12,906 nucleotides of DNA, taken from contig QFPM01000035.1 in the NCBI GenBank assembly GCA_003248655.1, positions 1 through 12,906 of the forward strand, written 5' to 3'. The notes beneath the pieces are model-generated. The model did not search any database and had not been told where the DNA came from. It saw nothing but the letters and a program-made list of their open reading frames with translations. Shown here one piece after another: positions 12,876-12,906 of the stretch. The DNA comes from Microbacterium sp. GTDB taxonomy: Bacteria; Actinomycetota; Actinomycetes; Actinomycetales; Microbacteriaceae. Both the position numbers and the translations under genes were made by a program. Each line of letters begins with the position of its first letter. The first letter of the stretch is position 1.

Positions 12876-12906
12876 GGTGATCGAGTGCCCGCGCGCAGCG
12901 CGGGTG
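12876..12906. repeat. Type-B interspersed palindrome cut by the right window edge
   Basis: The left arm GGTGATCGAGTG and the full core hairpin (cccgcgc, then gcgcggg) are present; the window ends before the arm tatcgagatcacc. The last 20 bases match the first 20 bases of the window with one difference. Confidence 0.8.

Noticed and set aside
1..12906. CRISPR array, tRNA or rRNA genes, integrase or transposase
   Set aside because: The repeats are palindromic intergenic elements without spacer periodicity. I saw no tRNA-like cloverleaf and no mobile-element protein.

Overview
The window is high-GC DNA (roughly 70% by eye) that reads as a chromosomal segment from an actinobacterium of the family Microbacteriaceae, most likely Microbacterium or a close relative. 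This rests on the gene order, the codon use, and two families of interspersed palindromes that I associate with that group. Nothing suggests a plasmid or phage. The gene content (parA, parB, parS, trxA, trxB, murJ, a DUF6049 gene, pcnA) is the conserved block beside oriC in Actinobacteria; in Mycobacterium tuberculosis it corresponds to Rv3907c to Rv3918c. rsmG would be expected just past the right edge.

Layout from left to right. Positions 1-140 are palindromic repeats. A GAF-domain transcription regulator (164-1495, minus) follows, then the CCA-adding enzyme pcnA (1653-3095, minus). A 265-bp spacer holds a 20-bp tandem repeat. Next is a PrmC-like methyltransferase (3361-4923, minus), then a divergent 111-bp promoter region. 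On the plus strand come the secreted/membrane DUF6049 protein (5035-7236) and, overlapping it, the lipid II flippase murJ (7229-8830). trxB (8961-9944) and trxA (10032-10355) follow, each with its own SigR/SigH-type promoter. Convergent to trxA is the minus-strand operon parA-parB-small hypothetical gene (12650 down to 10366). Positions 12651-12906 hold the parA promoter, two parS sites and three palindromic repeats, the last one cut by the window end.

The genes fall into four groups. DUF6049 and MurJ serve the cell envelope. TrxB and TrxA form a thiol-redox pair that is probably stress-induced. ParA, ParB and parS segregate the chromosome origin. PcnA matures tRNA. Compared with M. tuberculosis there is no mutT4, sigM/rsmM or cwlM, and a methyltransferase gene takes the place of mutT4.

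I found no new defence system or mobile island. The most unexpected signals are at DNA level: (1) the heptamer GGATGCC, about tenfold over-represented and spread equally over both strands; (2) near-perfect SigR-type promoters in front of both trxB and trxA, each with its -35 inside an inverted repeat; (3) a parS-palindrome-parS composite at the parA promoter; (4) window ends lying in the same repeat, which suggests this is one whole contig broken at repeats.
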